Source: Phycisphaerae bacterium
GTDB lineage: Bacteria > Planctomycetota > Phycisphaerae > UBA1845 > UTPLA1
Reading direction: 5' to 3'
NCBI GenBank assembly: GCA_016935885.1
Contig: JAFGQA010000205.1
Coordinates: 1 to 12,015 of the forward strand
Length of the DNA stretch: 12,015 nt
Shown here: positions 1 to 6,597 of the stretch, one piece after another
Layout: each line of letters begins with the position of its first letter
Position numbering within the stretch: the stretch's first letter is position 1
Made by a program: the position numbers and the translations under genes
Notes under the pieces: model-generated
Told to the model about the DNA's origin: nothing
The model's database searches: none
What the model saw: only the letters and a program-made list of their open reading frames with translations

Positions 1-103
1 GACTTGTGTAGTGCCAAGCCCATGTCCTGACATCGTAACCACTCGCCCCAACGACAATTACAAAATCGTGCTGTCGAAAATCAGTCAAAAGGCGTGGCAT
101 GCG

Positions 104-142
104 TAACGAACGACACGCCCCCGTGGGGCGAGTCGTTCGTTA
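104..142. repeat. Long near-perfect hairpin, 18-position stem
   Basis: Bases 104-121 pair with 125-142 around a three-base loop. Seventeen of 18 positions pair; the only mismatch is A115 opposite A131. The arm reads TAACGAACGACACGCCCC. No T-run follows on either strand, so it is not a typical intrinsic terminator. It could be a tiny palindromic element or a structured RNA; the sequence does not decide. Confidence 0.75.
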
Positions 143-154
143 TCTGTGAGAATG

Positions 155-276
155 GGCTGGAACGGCCGCTGGTGCGGGAATCCCTTCTTGCATCCACGTC
201 CGGCAGGAGTCCTTTCCCGCACCTCGACACAAGGGGCCGAGAAGGGATTCTCGGCCCAGCGTATAGGCTGGAACGG
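155..276. repeat. Nested inverted repeats flanked by an 11-base direct repeat
   Basis: GGCTGGAACGG occurs at 155-165 and again at 266-276. Between them are two perfect stems: 171-180 with 214-223 (GGTGCGGGAA), and 235-243 with 248-256 (GGCCGAGAA, loop GGGA). A third pairing, GAATCCCTTCT at 178-188 with 240-250, overlaps both and is mutually exclusive with them. This could be a degenerate mobile repeat with a target-site-like flank, or a structured RNA with alternative folds. I do not recognise the family. Confidence 0.55.
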
Positions 277-284
277 ATGCCCAC

Positions 285-321
285 GGGTAAGCTCCGCCGC
301 CGCTGGCGGCTCCGCTTACCC
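285..321. repeat. GGGTAAGC hairpin
   Basis: GGGTAAGC (285-292) pairs perfectly with GCTTACCC (314-321), and CCGCC (294-298) pairs with GGCGG (305-309) inside it. It is flanked on the right by ATGCCACAC, tying it to the TGCCACA-bounded repeats that follow. It looks like a dispersed intergenic repeat rather than a regulatory site, because no gene starts nearby. Confidence 0.6.
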
Positions 322-352
322 ATGCCACACCGCTGAGAAGCTGTTTCAGAAC

Positions 353-440
353 TGTGGCACAGCGCGGCCTCCGGCCGCAACCAAAGTGTGCCACGGGCGT
401 CCCGTCCGTGACGCCACCGGCTTTGGCGCCGGTGCCACAT
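353..440. repeat. TGTGGCA...TGCCACA-bounded repeat cluster
   Basis: The block opens with TGTGGCAC (353-360) and closes with TGCCACA (433-439). Inside, GTGGCAC (354-360) pairs with GTGCCAC (388-394), enclosing a perfect GCGGCC-tcc-GGCCGC hairpin (364-378). The last hairpin is CACCGGC/GCCGGTG (416-434). Related sequence recurs at 5735-5798, 6007-6028 and 9254-9316, so this is a dispersed family within the window. Confidence 0.6.
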
Positions 441-510
441 AAGAGAGCATTCTCCTCACACACGATCTGAGTCTTCGACCAAGGTGATGAACGCGTGGCG
501 GGGGCGGGCG

Positions 511-1788
511 CTACGGGTGGTTGTCGTCGCTGCGGCCGGCGGTCTTTTCGATGACGTACTCGTCGATGGTCTGGCCATTGTCGCCGATCTGCCTGAGTTC
601 CAGGCGGTCGGCGGTGAGGTCTACCTGCGTGAAGCTGAGGCATTTGTCGTTATAGACAACGTTGTAATCCGGAGGTGTGTCGCTCATGGGATATCGGCCG
701 GCGCCACCGGCACCGGTCGTGACGTAAACCACGCCGCCACGTTCCACATCGACGATCGCGTCGTGCAGAATAGGAGCGGACCGTTCGTACAAGTGGTTGT
801 GACCGGAGAACACGATGTCTACGCCGCACTCCTCGAAGACCGAGACGTAGGCTTCCTTGACGTAGGCGGCCCCGTCGGGCGTGTGTGTCGTGCAGCCGGT
901 GTAAAACGGATGGTGGAAATAGGCGAACTTCCATCGGGCGTCGCAGTCCGTCAGGACTTCGCGCAGCCACGGCGCGACGATCGTTTTCATTTGTTCGGGT
1001 GTAAGCACGCCGCTCTGTTTTCCGGCGATCTTGTTGCTGTCGAGCCCGACGAATCTGGCATCACCGAAGTCGAACCAGAAGTTACGTTCCGGCTCGATGT
1101 TGTCCGGGCCGTTTCTGGGCAGGACGAAGATGTTCAGGAGCGGTCTGCCAAAATCAGTGGCGCAGTCGTGGTTGCCGACGACGGACAGGAACGGGACGGA
1201 GCGGATCAACGCGGCGTAGGGCTGGAAGTAACTGGTGAGATAGTTCTCGGGATCGCCAGTGGATTGATCGAGATCACCGGCGTGAATGATGAGGTCCGGG
1301 TTTTGCTCCGTCATCAGGTCGGCCAGGGCCTGTTGGGAGTAGCTTCCCACACCGGAGTCACCGAAGGCGAGAAAGCGGAAAGGCCGGCCGCGCGGCGGCG
1401 CCGTGGCGGTCTTGAACGGCCCGGCCACGACGATCTCCCGGCCGAGGAAGCCGTGATTGACGACGGAGTAGCTGTAGCCGGTTCCGGCGAGCAGGCCCTT
1501 GAAGGTGGCCTCATAACGGCCGTTGGCGGGCGTGACCTCCTCGACGAGTTCAGGCCCCTGCGGGCCTGTCAGACGCACGGCACCGCCCGGGAAGGCCGCA
1601 TCCATCTCCCAGACGATGGTCAGGGCATCGGGCTCAGGGATCTGCACCATCGGACCCGATATCAAGGTGGGCTGCGTCTTCTGATCGACGATGATGCCGC
1701 CGAAGACCAGCAACGCCAGGATCACCAGGACGATCAGCGGGATTCGTGTTCGGTTTGAAGTGCCCGTAGACTTGCCATCACGTGTCAT
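511..1788 (-). CDS. Membrane-anchored metallophosphoesterase, purple acid phosphatase-like
   Basis: Predicted phosphoesterase using a two-metal centre, probably anchored to the membrane with its catalytic domain outside the cytoplasm. A short basic N-terminus leads into one hydrophobic segment (about residues 16-35). Residues 40-128 look like the beta-rich N-terminal domain of purple acid phosphatases. The catalytic domain shows all five metallophosphoesterase blocks in order: GDSG (143-146), AGDLD (170-174), GNHD (205-208), FHHP (291-294) and GHNH (329-332). The length, 425 residues, fits the family. The start is supported by an AGGAAAG ribosome-binding site six bases upstream (complement of 1795-1801). 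It is transcribed divergently from prfB. The substrate is unknown; phosphomonoesters, nucleotides or phospholipid headgroups are all possible. The opposite strand also carries a 424-residue open frame, which is a GC-driven shadow. Confidence 0.9.
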   Translation of the reverse strand: MTRDGKSTGTSNRTRIPLIVLVILALLVFGGIIVDQKTQPTLISGPMVQIPEPDALTIVWEMDAAFPGGAVRLTGPQGPELVEEVTPANGRYEATFKGLLAGTGYSYSVVNHGFLGREIVVAGPFKTATAPPRGRPFRFLAFGDSGVGSYSQQALADLMTEQNPDLIIHAGDLDQSTGDPENYLTSYFQPYAALIRSVPFLSVVGNHDCATDFGRPLLNIFVLPRNGPDNIEPERNFWFDFGDARFVGLDSNKIAGKQSGVLTPEQMKTIVAPWLREVLTDCDARWKFAYFHHPFYTGCTTHTPDGAAYVKEAYVSVFEECGVDIVFSGHNHLYERSAPILHDAIVDVERGGVVYVTTGAGGAGRYPMSDTPPDYNVVYNDKCLSFTQVDLTADRLELRQIGDNGQTIDEYVIEKTAGRSDDNHP

Positions 1789-1855
1789 GAAGGTCTTTCC
1801 TTTTCCCTGGTGATCAGCGGGGACGCATCCCTGCCTGTGCGGAGTCCATCTGGCA

Positions 1856-1884
1856 TTGCGGATAGGGCCGTACGCGGCTATAGT
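1856..1884 (+). promoter_or_regulatory. Sigma70-like promoter of prfB
   Basis: TTGCGG (1856-1861) and TATAGT (1879-1884) are separated by exactly 17 bases. Transcription would begin near 1890, leaving a leader of about 20 bases before the ATG at 1912. The -35 box also begins with TTG in the downstream reading frame, so automatic gene callers may mistake it for a start codon. Confidence 0.65.
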
Positions 1885-1911
1885 AGCTCGTAATTACAGG
1901 GAGAGCAACCC

Positions 1912-3034
1912 ATGCCACTTCCAGACGGGACGGCGACGATCGAAGAGCTTTCGGCGCGAATCAACTCGATCAGGGACTCTCTTTGACCTCCCTGGAAAGA
2001 AAGAGCAACTGAACACCAAGGAATCGCTGATGGCCAAGCCGGGATTCTGGGATTCCGGCGATGCCCAGGCCGTGGTTGCGGATCTCAAGGTGCTCAAGGG
2101 GATCATCGAGCCGGTCGAGGTCATTCTCCGGCGTGTTGAGGATTTGAAGGTCCTGCGTGAGTTGGCCGAGGAGGAGGAGGACGAGCCAGCCGCTCAGGAG
2201 GTCGACAAGGAGCGTCTCGCCTTGGCCGCCGAGGTCGAGAAGGTCTCGTTGATGGCGTTGCTGTCGGAGCCGAACGACGGGCGGGACTGCTACTTCAGCA
2301 TCCAAGCCGGGGCGGGAGGGACCGAGGCGTGCGACTGGGCGGAGATGCTCCTGCGGATGTACCAGCGGTACTTCGAGCGTCGGAGGTACCAGGTTGAGGA
2401 GCTGTCGCGCAAAGCGGGAGAGGAGGCCGGCATTCAGTCTGTGGACCTGCGCGTCAGCGGACCGTACGCCTTTGGGTATCTCAGCACGGAAATCGGAGTG
2501 CATCGGTTGGTGCGGATCAGCCCGTTCAATGCGCAGGGCAAACGGCAGACGAGCTTCGCCGCGGTGGACGTGATGCCGGTCTTCCCTGAGCGCAAGATTG
2601 AGCTCCCGGAGAAGGACTTGGACATCACGGCGTTTCGCCGGAGCAGCGGCGCCGGCGGGCAGAATGTCAACAAGGTGGCGACGGCCATTCGGATCAAGCA
2701 TATCCCAACCGGCGTGACCGTGGAGTGCGTCAACGAGCGAAGCCAGGTTCAGAACAAGCGTCAGGCGCTGGGGATCCTGATGTCAAGGCTCGAACGGTTG
2801 GAGCAGGCCAAGCGCGATAGCGAAATGGCCAAGATCTACAGCGAGAAGGGGGACATCGCCTGGGGGAATCAAATCCGCAACTATGTGCTCGACGACCCGC
2901 GCGTGAAGGACCTGCGGACCGGTGTGGAGACCGGCAATCCGCAGAAGGTGCTCGATGGTGATCTTCAGCCGTTCATCGAGGCGGCGTTGCGGCGCCGCGC
3001 GGAGAAGAAGACCAAGGAGGGTACAAGGAAGTAG
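1912..3034 (+). CDS. prfB: Peptide chain release factor 2, programmed +1 frameshift
   Basis: Class I release factor that recognises UGA and UAA in the ribosomal A site and triggers release of the finished peptide. Translation starts at ATG 1912, six bases after AGGGAGAG (1898-1905), and reads 24 codons to an in-frame TGA at 1984. A +1 slip on CTT moves to GAC at 1985 and continues to TAG at 3032, giving a 373-residue protein (E. coli RF2 has 365). The codon-recognition tripeptide SPF lies at 203-205 and the peptidyl-hydrolysis motif GGQ at 248-250, within SSGAGGQNVNK. The C-terminal stretch YVLDDPRVKDLRTGVET is typical of RF2. SPF rather than PxT excludes RF1, and the frameshift rules out other GGQ proteins. 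High RF2 should terminate at the TGA and lower its own synthesis. An uninterrupted frame from 1856 is an artefact. Confidence 0.97.
1972..1987 (+). promoter_or_regulatory. Programmed +1 frameshift site (RF2 autoregulation)
   Basis: The sequence AGGGACTCTCTTTGAC holds the slippery CTT, the in-frame TGA stop and the following C, the poor-termination context known from E. coli prfB. AGGG sits at the position of the internal Shine-Dalgarno element, nine bases before CTT, though it is weaker than the E. coli AGGGGG. After slippage GAC (1985-1987) is read as Asp25. Confidence 0.95.
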
Positions 3035-3097
3035 CACGTTCCTCGCTTTTGGATACACTACCGGCGTGGATAGACGCTTCGCAGAGGGAATCAGCAC

Positions 3098-5059
3098 TTG
3101 AATATGGGTCACGACGGGCGAAGGATGATCGTGACACCTCGGCAAGACGCCGGCGCTGCCCGCTCGATGGAGGGCGGGACCTCCACCGTGCCGGTTCCGA
3201 GGGCATTACGCACACACGACGGGCGCGAGGACGGAACGACGCAGATGAAACACGGTGCTGTTACGCGCCCTGCTCGCGAGGCCGCTTCGCCTGGCTCGAT
3301 CGTCGAGTTCACCGACGGGGAGTATCAATGGCGCGTGGCCGGACTCCATGAGGCGGCGCTCGAAGCCTGGGAGATCGACTGGTTTAGCCTCGAGGAGTGC
3401 CCGGACGCAACGCTGGTCAAGCGCAACAGCCACCGGGATGTCTGGCACGTCGCGCGCAATGATGCCGACTACTTCGCCAAGCTGTACCGCCTGAACGGAA
3501 CGACTGCGAGAATCAAGCTGTTCCTCCGCGGGGCGACCGCGATGCGGGAATGGGATGTGGGCAGGTATGCGTGGACGCATTCCATCGCCGCGGTCGTTCC
3601 CGTCGCTGCGGCGTGGACCGGCGCCGGCGGCCGCAGCGGTCCGTCTTTGTTCATTACCGAGGCCGTCGCCGGCGCGGAGCCATTGAACAAGACATGGTTG
3701 CGGATTCGCGACGACCGGCGGGCGTCGAACGCGCTGACGGATTCGCTCGCCCGTCTGATCGCCCGTGCCCATCAGTGCGGCTTCCAGCACGACGACATGC
3801 ATCCCGGCAACATCCTCGTCCGGCCGAACGGTTGTGAGCGCGAGACGTTCTTCGTCGACCTGCACAAGGTCCGAATCGGCAGGCCTGTAGGCTTCAAGCC
3901 GGTTGTTGCCAACCTCGCGCAACTGAATCAGTGGTTCCGCCGCAACGCAACACGGACCCAACTCCGGCGGTTCCTGAAGCACTATTTGGCGTACCGCGAT
4001 CGGTTCGCCCAGGCCAGCCCGTTTGCCAGGAATCTGAGCATCGAGCCCGCCGAGCTGATCGCCGAGCTGGCTGTGCAGGCCGACCGGCACGCCAGGAGGC
4101 TGTGGAGCAAGCGGGACCGGCGGACGCGCCGGACGGGCCGCTACTTCGCCCGAGTCAGGCCCCTGCCCGGCTGGCGAGGATACGCGCTGCTCCAGAGCAA
4201 GCACCCGGCGCCGACAGCGTGCGCGGCACGCCTGACGTACTCGATACACCAATGGGAGCAGTGGCTGGCCGAGCCACTGTCCTGGGTCGATCCAGACAAG
4301 CATGGACTTTTGAAGGACTCGCACACGGCGACCGTGTGTGACGCGACGCTTCCGACCGATGCTGGTTCGGTGAAGGTCGTCGTGAAGCGGCCATTGGCCA
4401 GGAGTCCGTGGAAGCGACTCGGTCAGATGTTTGGCTGGTCGCGGAACCTCCGCGCCTGGTGGATGGCCAACATGCTCCTGAATCGGGGCCTGCCGGTTGC
4501 CCAACCATTGGCGGTCGTGGAGCGCTACGCCGCGGGGATCATCCGTTTGGACTCGATCGGCTTCACGGACTTCGTTGCCGGGTCGGCGGATTTGGAAACC
4601 TTCCTGACGCGTGACGTCGCCGCCCAGGATCCGATGGCGCAGCGACGGATCAAGAATCGGCTGATCGATTCGGTCGTCGGTTTGCTACGCAGGTTCCACG
4701 CCCGAGGATTCGTTCACCGGGATTTCAAGGCACCCAATGTGCTCGTGAATTGGGATCCACCCTACGATGGGAATCCACGCCTGACGTTGATTGACATGGA
4801 CGGCGTCCGACACGTTCGCCGCTCCAGTGAGCCGCAGCGAATACGGGCCGTTGTGCGGCTCTGTGCCAGTCTGCTCAGCAGCCCCGCGTGCACGCGCACG
4901 GACCGCTTGCGGTTTCTGAAGCGGCACCTGACAGGCCCGGGGCGCGCGCCGACCGATTGGAAAGCACAGTGGCGATTGATTGAATCGCTGGTCGCCGTCA
5001 AGATGCAGGACAAGGAGGCCCGCCGTCGGTGGAAGCTCGGACAATACGGGCGCGAGTAG
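3098..5059 (+). CDS. Tandem two-domain lipopolysaccharide kinase-like protein
   Basis: Two protein-kinase-fold domains of the Kdo/LPS kinase (WaaP/InaA-like) type in one 653-residue chain. Domain 1 has a likely ATP-binding Lys128 (FAKLY), catalytic loop HDDMHPGN (231-238, Asp233, Asn238) and metal-binding Asp254 (VDLHKV). Domain 2 has Lys430 (VVVKRP), loop HRDFKAPN (540-547, Asp542, Asn547) and Asp566 (IDMDGV). Both keep the key residues and look active. No signal peptide or membrane segment is visible, consistent with a cytoplasmic enzyme working on inner-leaflet lipids. By family, the likely role is phosphorylating a lipid A/Kdo/heptose-type sugar; a protein substrate is possible. The start is uncertain: TTG 3098 has GAGGGA eight bases upstream, but ATG 3104 or ATG 3245 are possible, and the first 50 residues look low in conservation. 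It begins 63 bases after prfB. Confidence 0.8.
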   Translation: MNMGHDGRRMIVTPRQDAGAARSMEGGTSTVPVPRALRTHDGREDGTTQMKHGAVTRPAREAASPGSIVEFTDGEYQWRVAGLHEAALEAWEIDWFSLEECPDATLVKRNSHRDVWHVARNDADYFAKLYRLNGTTARIKLFLRGATAMREWDVGRYAWTHSIAAVVPVAAAWTGAGGRSGPSLFITEAVAGAEPLNKTWLRIRDDRRASNALTDSLARLIARAHQCGFQHDDMHPGNILVRPNGCERETFFVDLHKVRIGRPVGFKPVVANLAQLNQWFRRNATRTQLRRFLKHYLAYRDRFAQASPFARNLSIEPAELIAELAVQADRHARRLWSKRDRRTRRTGRYFARVRPLPGWRGYALLQSKHPAPTACAARLTYSIHQWEQWLAEPLSWVDPDKHGLLKDSHTATVCDATLPTDAGSVKVVVKRPLARSPWKRLGQMFGWSRNLRAWWMANMLLNRGLPVAQPLAVVERYAAGIIRLDSIGFTDFVAGSADLETFLTRDVAAQDPMAQRRIKNRLIDSVVGLLRRFHARGFVHRDFKAPNVLVNWDPPYDGNPRLTLIDMDGVRHVRRSSEPQRIRAVVRLCASLLSSPACTRTDRLRFLKRHLTGPGRAPTDWKAQWRLIESLVAVKMQDKEARRRWKLGQYGRE

Positions 5060-5084
5060 GCCGGCGACGTAGGTTCGATCCGAA

Positions 5085-5245
5085 GAGCCCCCGACCTTGG
5101 TCGGGGGGCATCTGACTGACCGGGAGGCACCGGGTATCACTCCTGTGTCCGCAGTGCTCAAGGGCAATCCGCCGTTGGCGTTGACGCACTGCTCAGAGCG
5201 CAGGGGCACTCGTGCGCGTACCCCCCGGCCGAGACCGGGGGCTCC
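5085..5245. repeat. Paired, facing palindromic repeats (BIME-like), copy 1
   Basis: The left arm (5085-5110) folds as CCCCCGACC-TT-GGTCGGGGG (5088-5107). The right arm (5219-5245) is a near reverse complement, with CCCCCGG/CCGGGGG at 5222-5228 and 5235-5241. GCACTGC lies between them, as it does in the second copy at 9383-9483. The element fills the gap between the kinase and HEAT genes and reaches the first ATG of the latter. Arms of opposite orientation are typical of REP/BIME elements. No RAYT transposase is seen in the window. Confidence 0.7.
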
Positions 5246-6484
5246 ATGGGGCGTGAATCAGACATGTCCACGGCTGATCCGGAAGAAGCACCAGGTGTAG
5301 CGGCGCGGCCGGCGCCACCCGAGGGCCGATCCTGGTGGTTCTGGTTGACGATCGGCGTGCTCGTTTGTCTGTTCTTCGTCGCGGTCCATCACCGCGACCG
5401 GATTCGGGCACACTGGTGGGCGTCGCAACTGGCGAGTGCTGACGACACGGAAACCCAGGCGTACTACCTTGGCTTGCTTGTCGCCGTGGGTGATTCCGCT
5501 GAGGGCGCGGTCAAACGGCTGGCCCGGCACGAGTGCGCGGAGGTCCGCGCTCTGGCTGTCGTCGTGCTGGCGAGGCTTCCCGATGATGGCGGCTTCGACG
5601 AGTTGCGCCGGCTCCTGTGGGATACCGACCGGGACGTTGCGGAATCGGCCGCGCTGAGCCTGGCGTTCATGGACGGTGGGCGCGGCCTTGGCGCGTTGAT
5701 CGAGGCGACCGCGTTCGATCAGACACCATCCCACAACCTCCCATGTCGAAGGTGTCCAGCCCATGATGAGACACCGGCGGGACGCCGGTGCCACAGCCTC
5801 GGCACAGGCTCCAGACCAACGGCGGCGGCGGCGGCCGGTGTCGCGGCACTGTCGCGGATCAAGTCTGCCGAGGCGGTCAAGGCGCTGTGCAACGCCGCTG
5901 CGAGGCACCCGCATCCATTGGTCCGAGCCCAGGCGGTTGAATCGCTCGCGGCATGCATCGCGGCCGACCAGACGACCTCGCCGCCGTGTCACCGCGTGGA
6001 GTGGCTGCCACCGGCTTCGCGACCGGCGTTGGGCCCGGGGGCGTCACAGCCCGCGGCCGACCGCCAGCCGGCCCGGGCCGCCGCCGATGGTGATCCGATT
6101 CCGGCTGGTGCCGATTGCGATCCGATCGGTGTGCTCGTTGCCGCTTTGTCTGATCAGGCGGAGTTCCACGGCGAGCTTTCGCTGGAGCGGCAGATCCGCG
6201 CTGCCATGGCCGCGGTGGGGCCAAACGCACGCGAGTGGGCGGCCGCCGCGCCCGCCGGAACCGCGGCGCCAGTGGTTCGCACCGTTTCCCAAATCGCCGC
6301 GGATCATCTTGGCAGGCTGACCGGCATGCAGTTTGACCATCATGTCGCGCGGACAGCGGCGGAGCAGGCCGAACTTGCCGTCCGGTGCCGGTATGAGCTC
6401 GCCCGGCGAGCCGCCGGAGACAAGCAACAGAAACCTGAATCCGACGGCGTCCATTCTTCCGATACTTCACGAAGCGGCGGGTGA
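5246..6484 (+). CDS. Membrane-anchored HEAT-repeat protein
   Basis: Probable scaffold protein; no enzymatic motif is seen. One membrane segment (about residues 30-47, FWLTIGVLVCLFFVAV) follows a short Pro-rich N-terminus. Helical HEAT-like repeats occupy about 71-158 and 193-240, for example HECAEVRALAVVVLARLPDD and HPHPLVRAQAVESLAACIA. Residues 160-192, rich in Cys, Pro, His and Arg, interrupt the repeats and are the translation of an intergenic-type repeat (see 5735-5798). A second unstructured stretch, 242-290, holds another repeat fragment. The C-terminus is helical and charged. The start may be ATG 5246, which lies at the edge of a repeat with GGGGG just upstream, or ATG 5264. It precedes the SGNH-MBOAT pair on the same strand and may share its transcript; its role there is unknown. 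Several overlapping frames are open because of high GC, but this one has the coherent repeats. Confidence 0.75.
   Translation: MGRESDMSTADPEEAPGVAARPAPPEGRSWWFWLTIGVLVCLFFVAVHHRDRIRAHWWASQLASADDTETQAYYLGLLVAVGDSAEGAVKRLARHECAEVRALAVVVLARLPDDGGFDELRRLLWDTDRDVAESAALSLAFMDGGRGLGALIEATAFDQTPSHNLPCRRCPAHDETPAGRRCHSLGTGSRPTAAAAAGVAALSRIKSAEAVKALCNAAARHPHPLVRAQAVESLAACIAADQTTSPPCHRVEWLPPASRPALGPGASQPAADRQPARAAADGDPIPAGADCDPIGVLVAALSDQAEFHGELSLERQIRAAMAAVGPNAREWAAAAPAGTAAPVVRTVSQIAADHLGRLTGMQFDHHVARTAAEQAELAVRCRYELARRAAGDKQQKPESDGVHSSDTSRSGG
5735..5798. repeat. Dispersed repeat inserted within the HEAT coding sequence
   Basis: This stretch aligns without gaps to the reverse complement of 9254-9316. 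Both have AACCTCC, 18 variable bases, then a right part of 38 positions of which 32 agree by my count (CCCATGATGAGACACCGGCG and onward to TGCCACA). The host reading frame continues through it. The foreign peptide spans about 33 residues (nucleotides about 5723-5821, 99 bases), so the frame is kept. Confidence 0.7.
6007..6028. repeat. Possible second repeat fragment within the HEAT gene
   Basis: The sequence GCCACCGGCTT followed by a CCGG-containing right half matches 413-434 at 17 of 22 positions by eye. It encodes part of a Pro/Ala-rich, apparently unstructured stretch. At this length in GC-rich DNA, chance similarity is possible. Confidence 0.35.
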
Positions 6485-6557
6485 TCCGCGCGCAATAAGC
6501 GTGTCTGCGTGGCCCACGGATTGGCATCCGCGGGCCCTTATGTCACGCCACGGGCGA

Positions 6558-6576
6558 ATGCCGGCATCGCCGGCAT
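6558..6576. repeat. Short perfect hairpin between HEAT and SGNH genes
   Basis: ATGCCGGC (6558-6565) pairs with GCCGGCAT (6569-6576) around ATC. The 113-base gap 6485-6597 also holds a small CGGAT/ATCCG hairpin near 6519-6533. No T-run follows, so termination here is not supported. The hairpin ends 21 bases before ATG 6598 and could affect initiation there; no good Shine-Dalgarno sequence is visible. Confidence 0.4.
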
Positions 6577-6597
6577 CAGTAGTTGGTGACTGCATCC

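Larger units (their letters stand above)
1..510. other. Non-coding region rich in hairpins
   Basis: No convincing gene lies here. The short open frames on both strands overlap one another, are rich in Arg, Pro and Gly, and cross the hairpins. The first 100 bases are comparatively AT-rich and show nothing recognisable. From 104 to 440 the DNA is a chain of inverted repeats, listed separately. The stop codon of the metallophosphoesterase lies at 511-513 on the minus strand, so the region is downstream of that gene. A gene ending just outside the left edge cannot be excluded. Confidence 0.6.

Noticed and set aside
484..1758. 424-codon open frame on the plus strand opposite the metallophosphoesterase
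   Set aside because: It is antisense to a gene with all five catalytic motifs, has no domain of its own, and arises from high GC and codon bias.
1984..1986. In-frame TGA near the start of prfB taken as a pseudogene or sequencing error
   Set aside because: It lies in the canonical CTT-TGA-C recoding context and the downstream protein is intact, so it is regulation, not decay.
3206..4504. 432-codon minus-strand frame opposite the kinase gene
   Set aside because: Its Arg/Pro/Gly/Val-rich content has no motif, and the plus strand carries clear kinase signatures.
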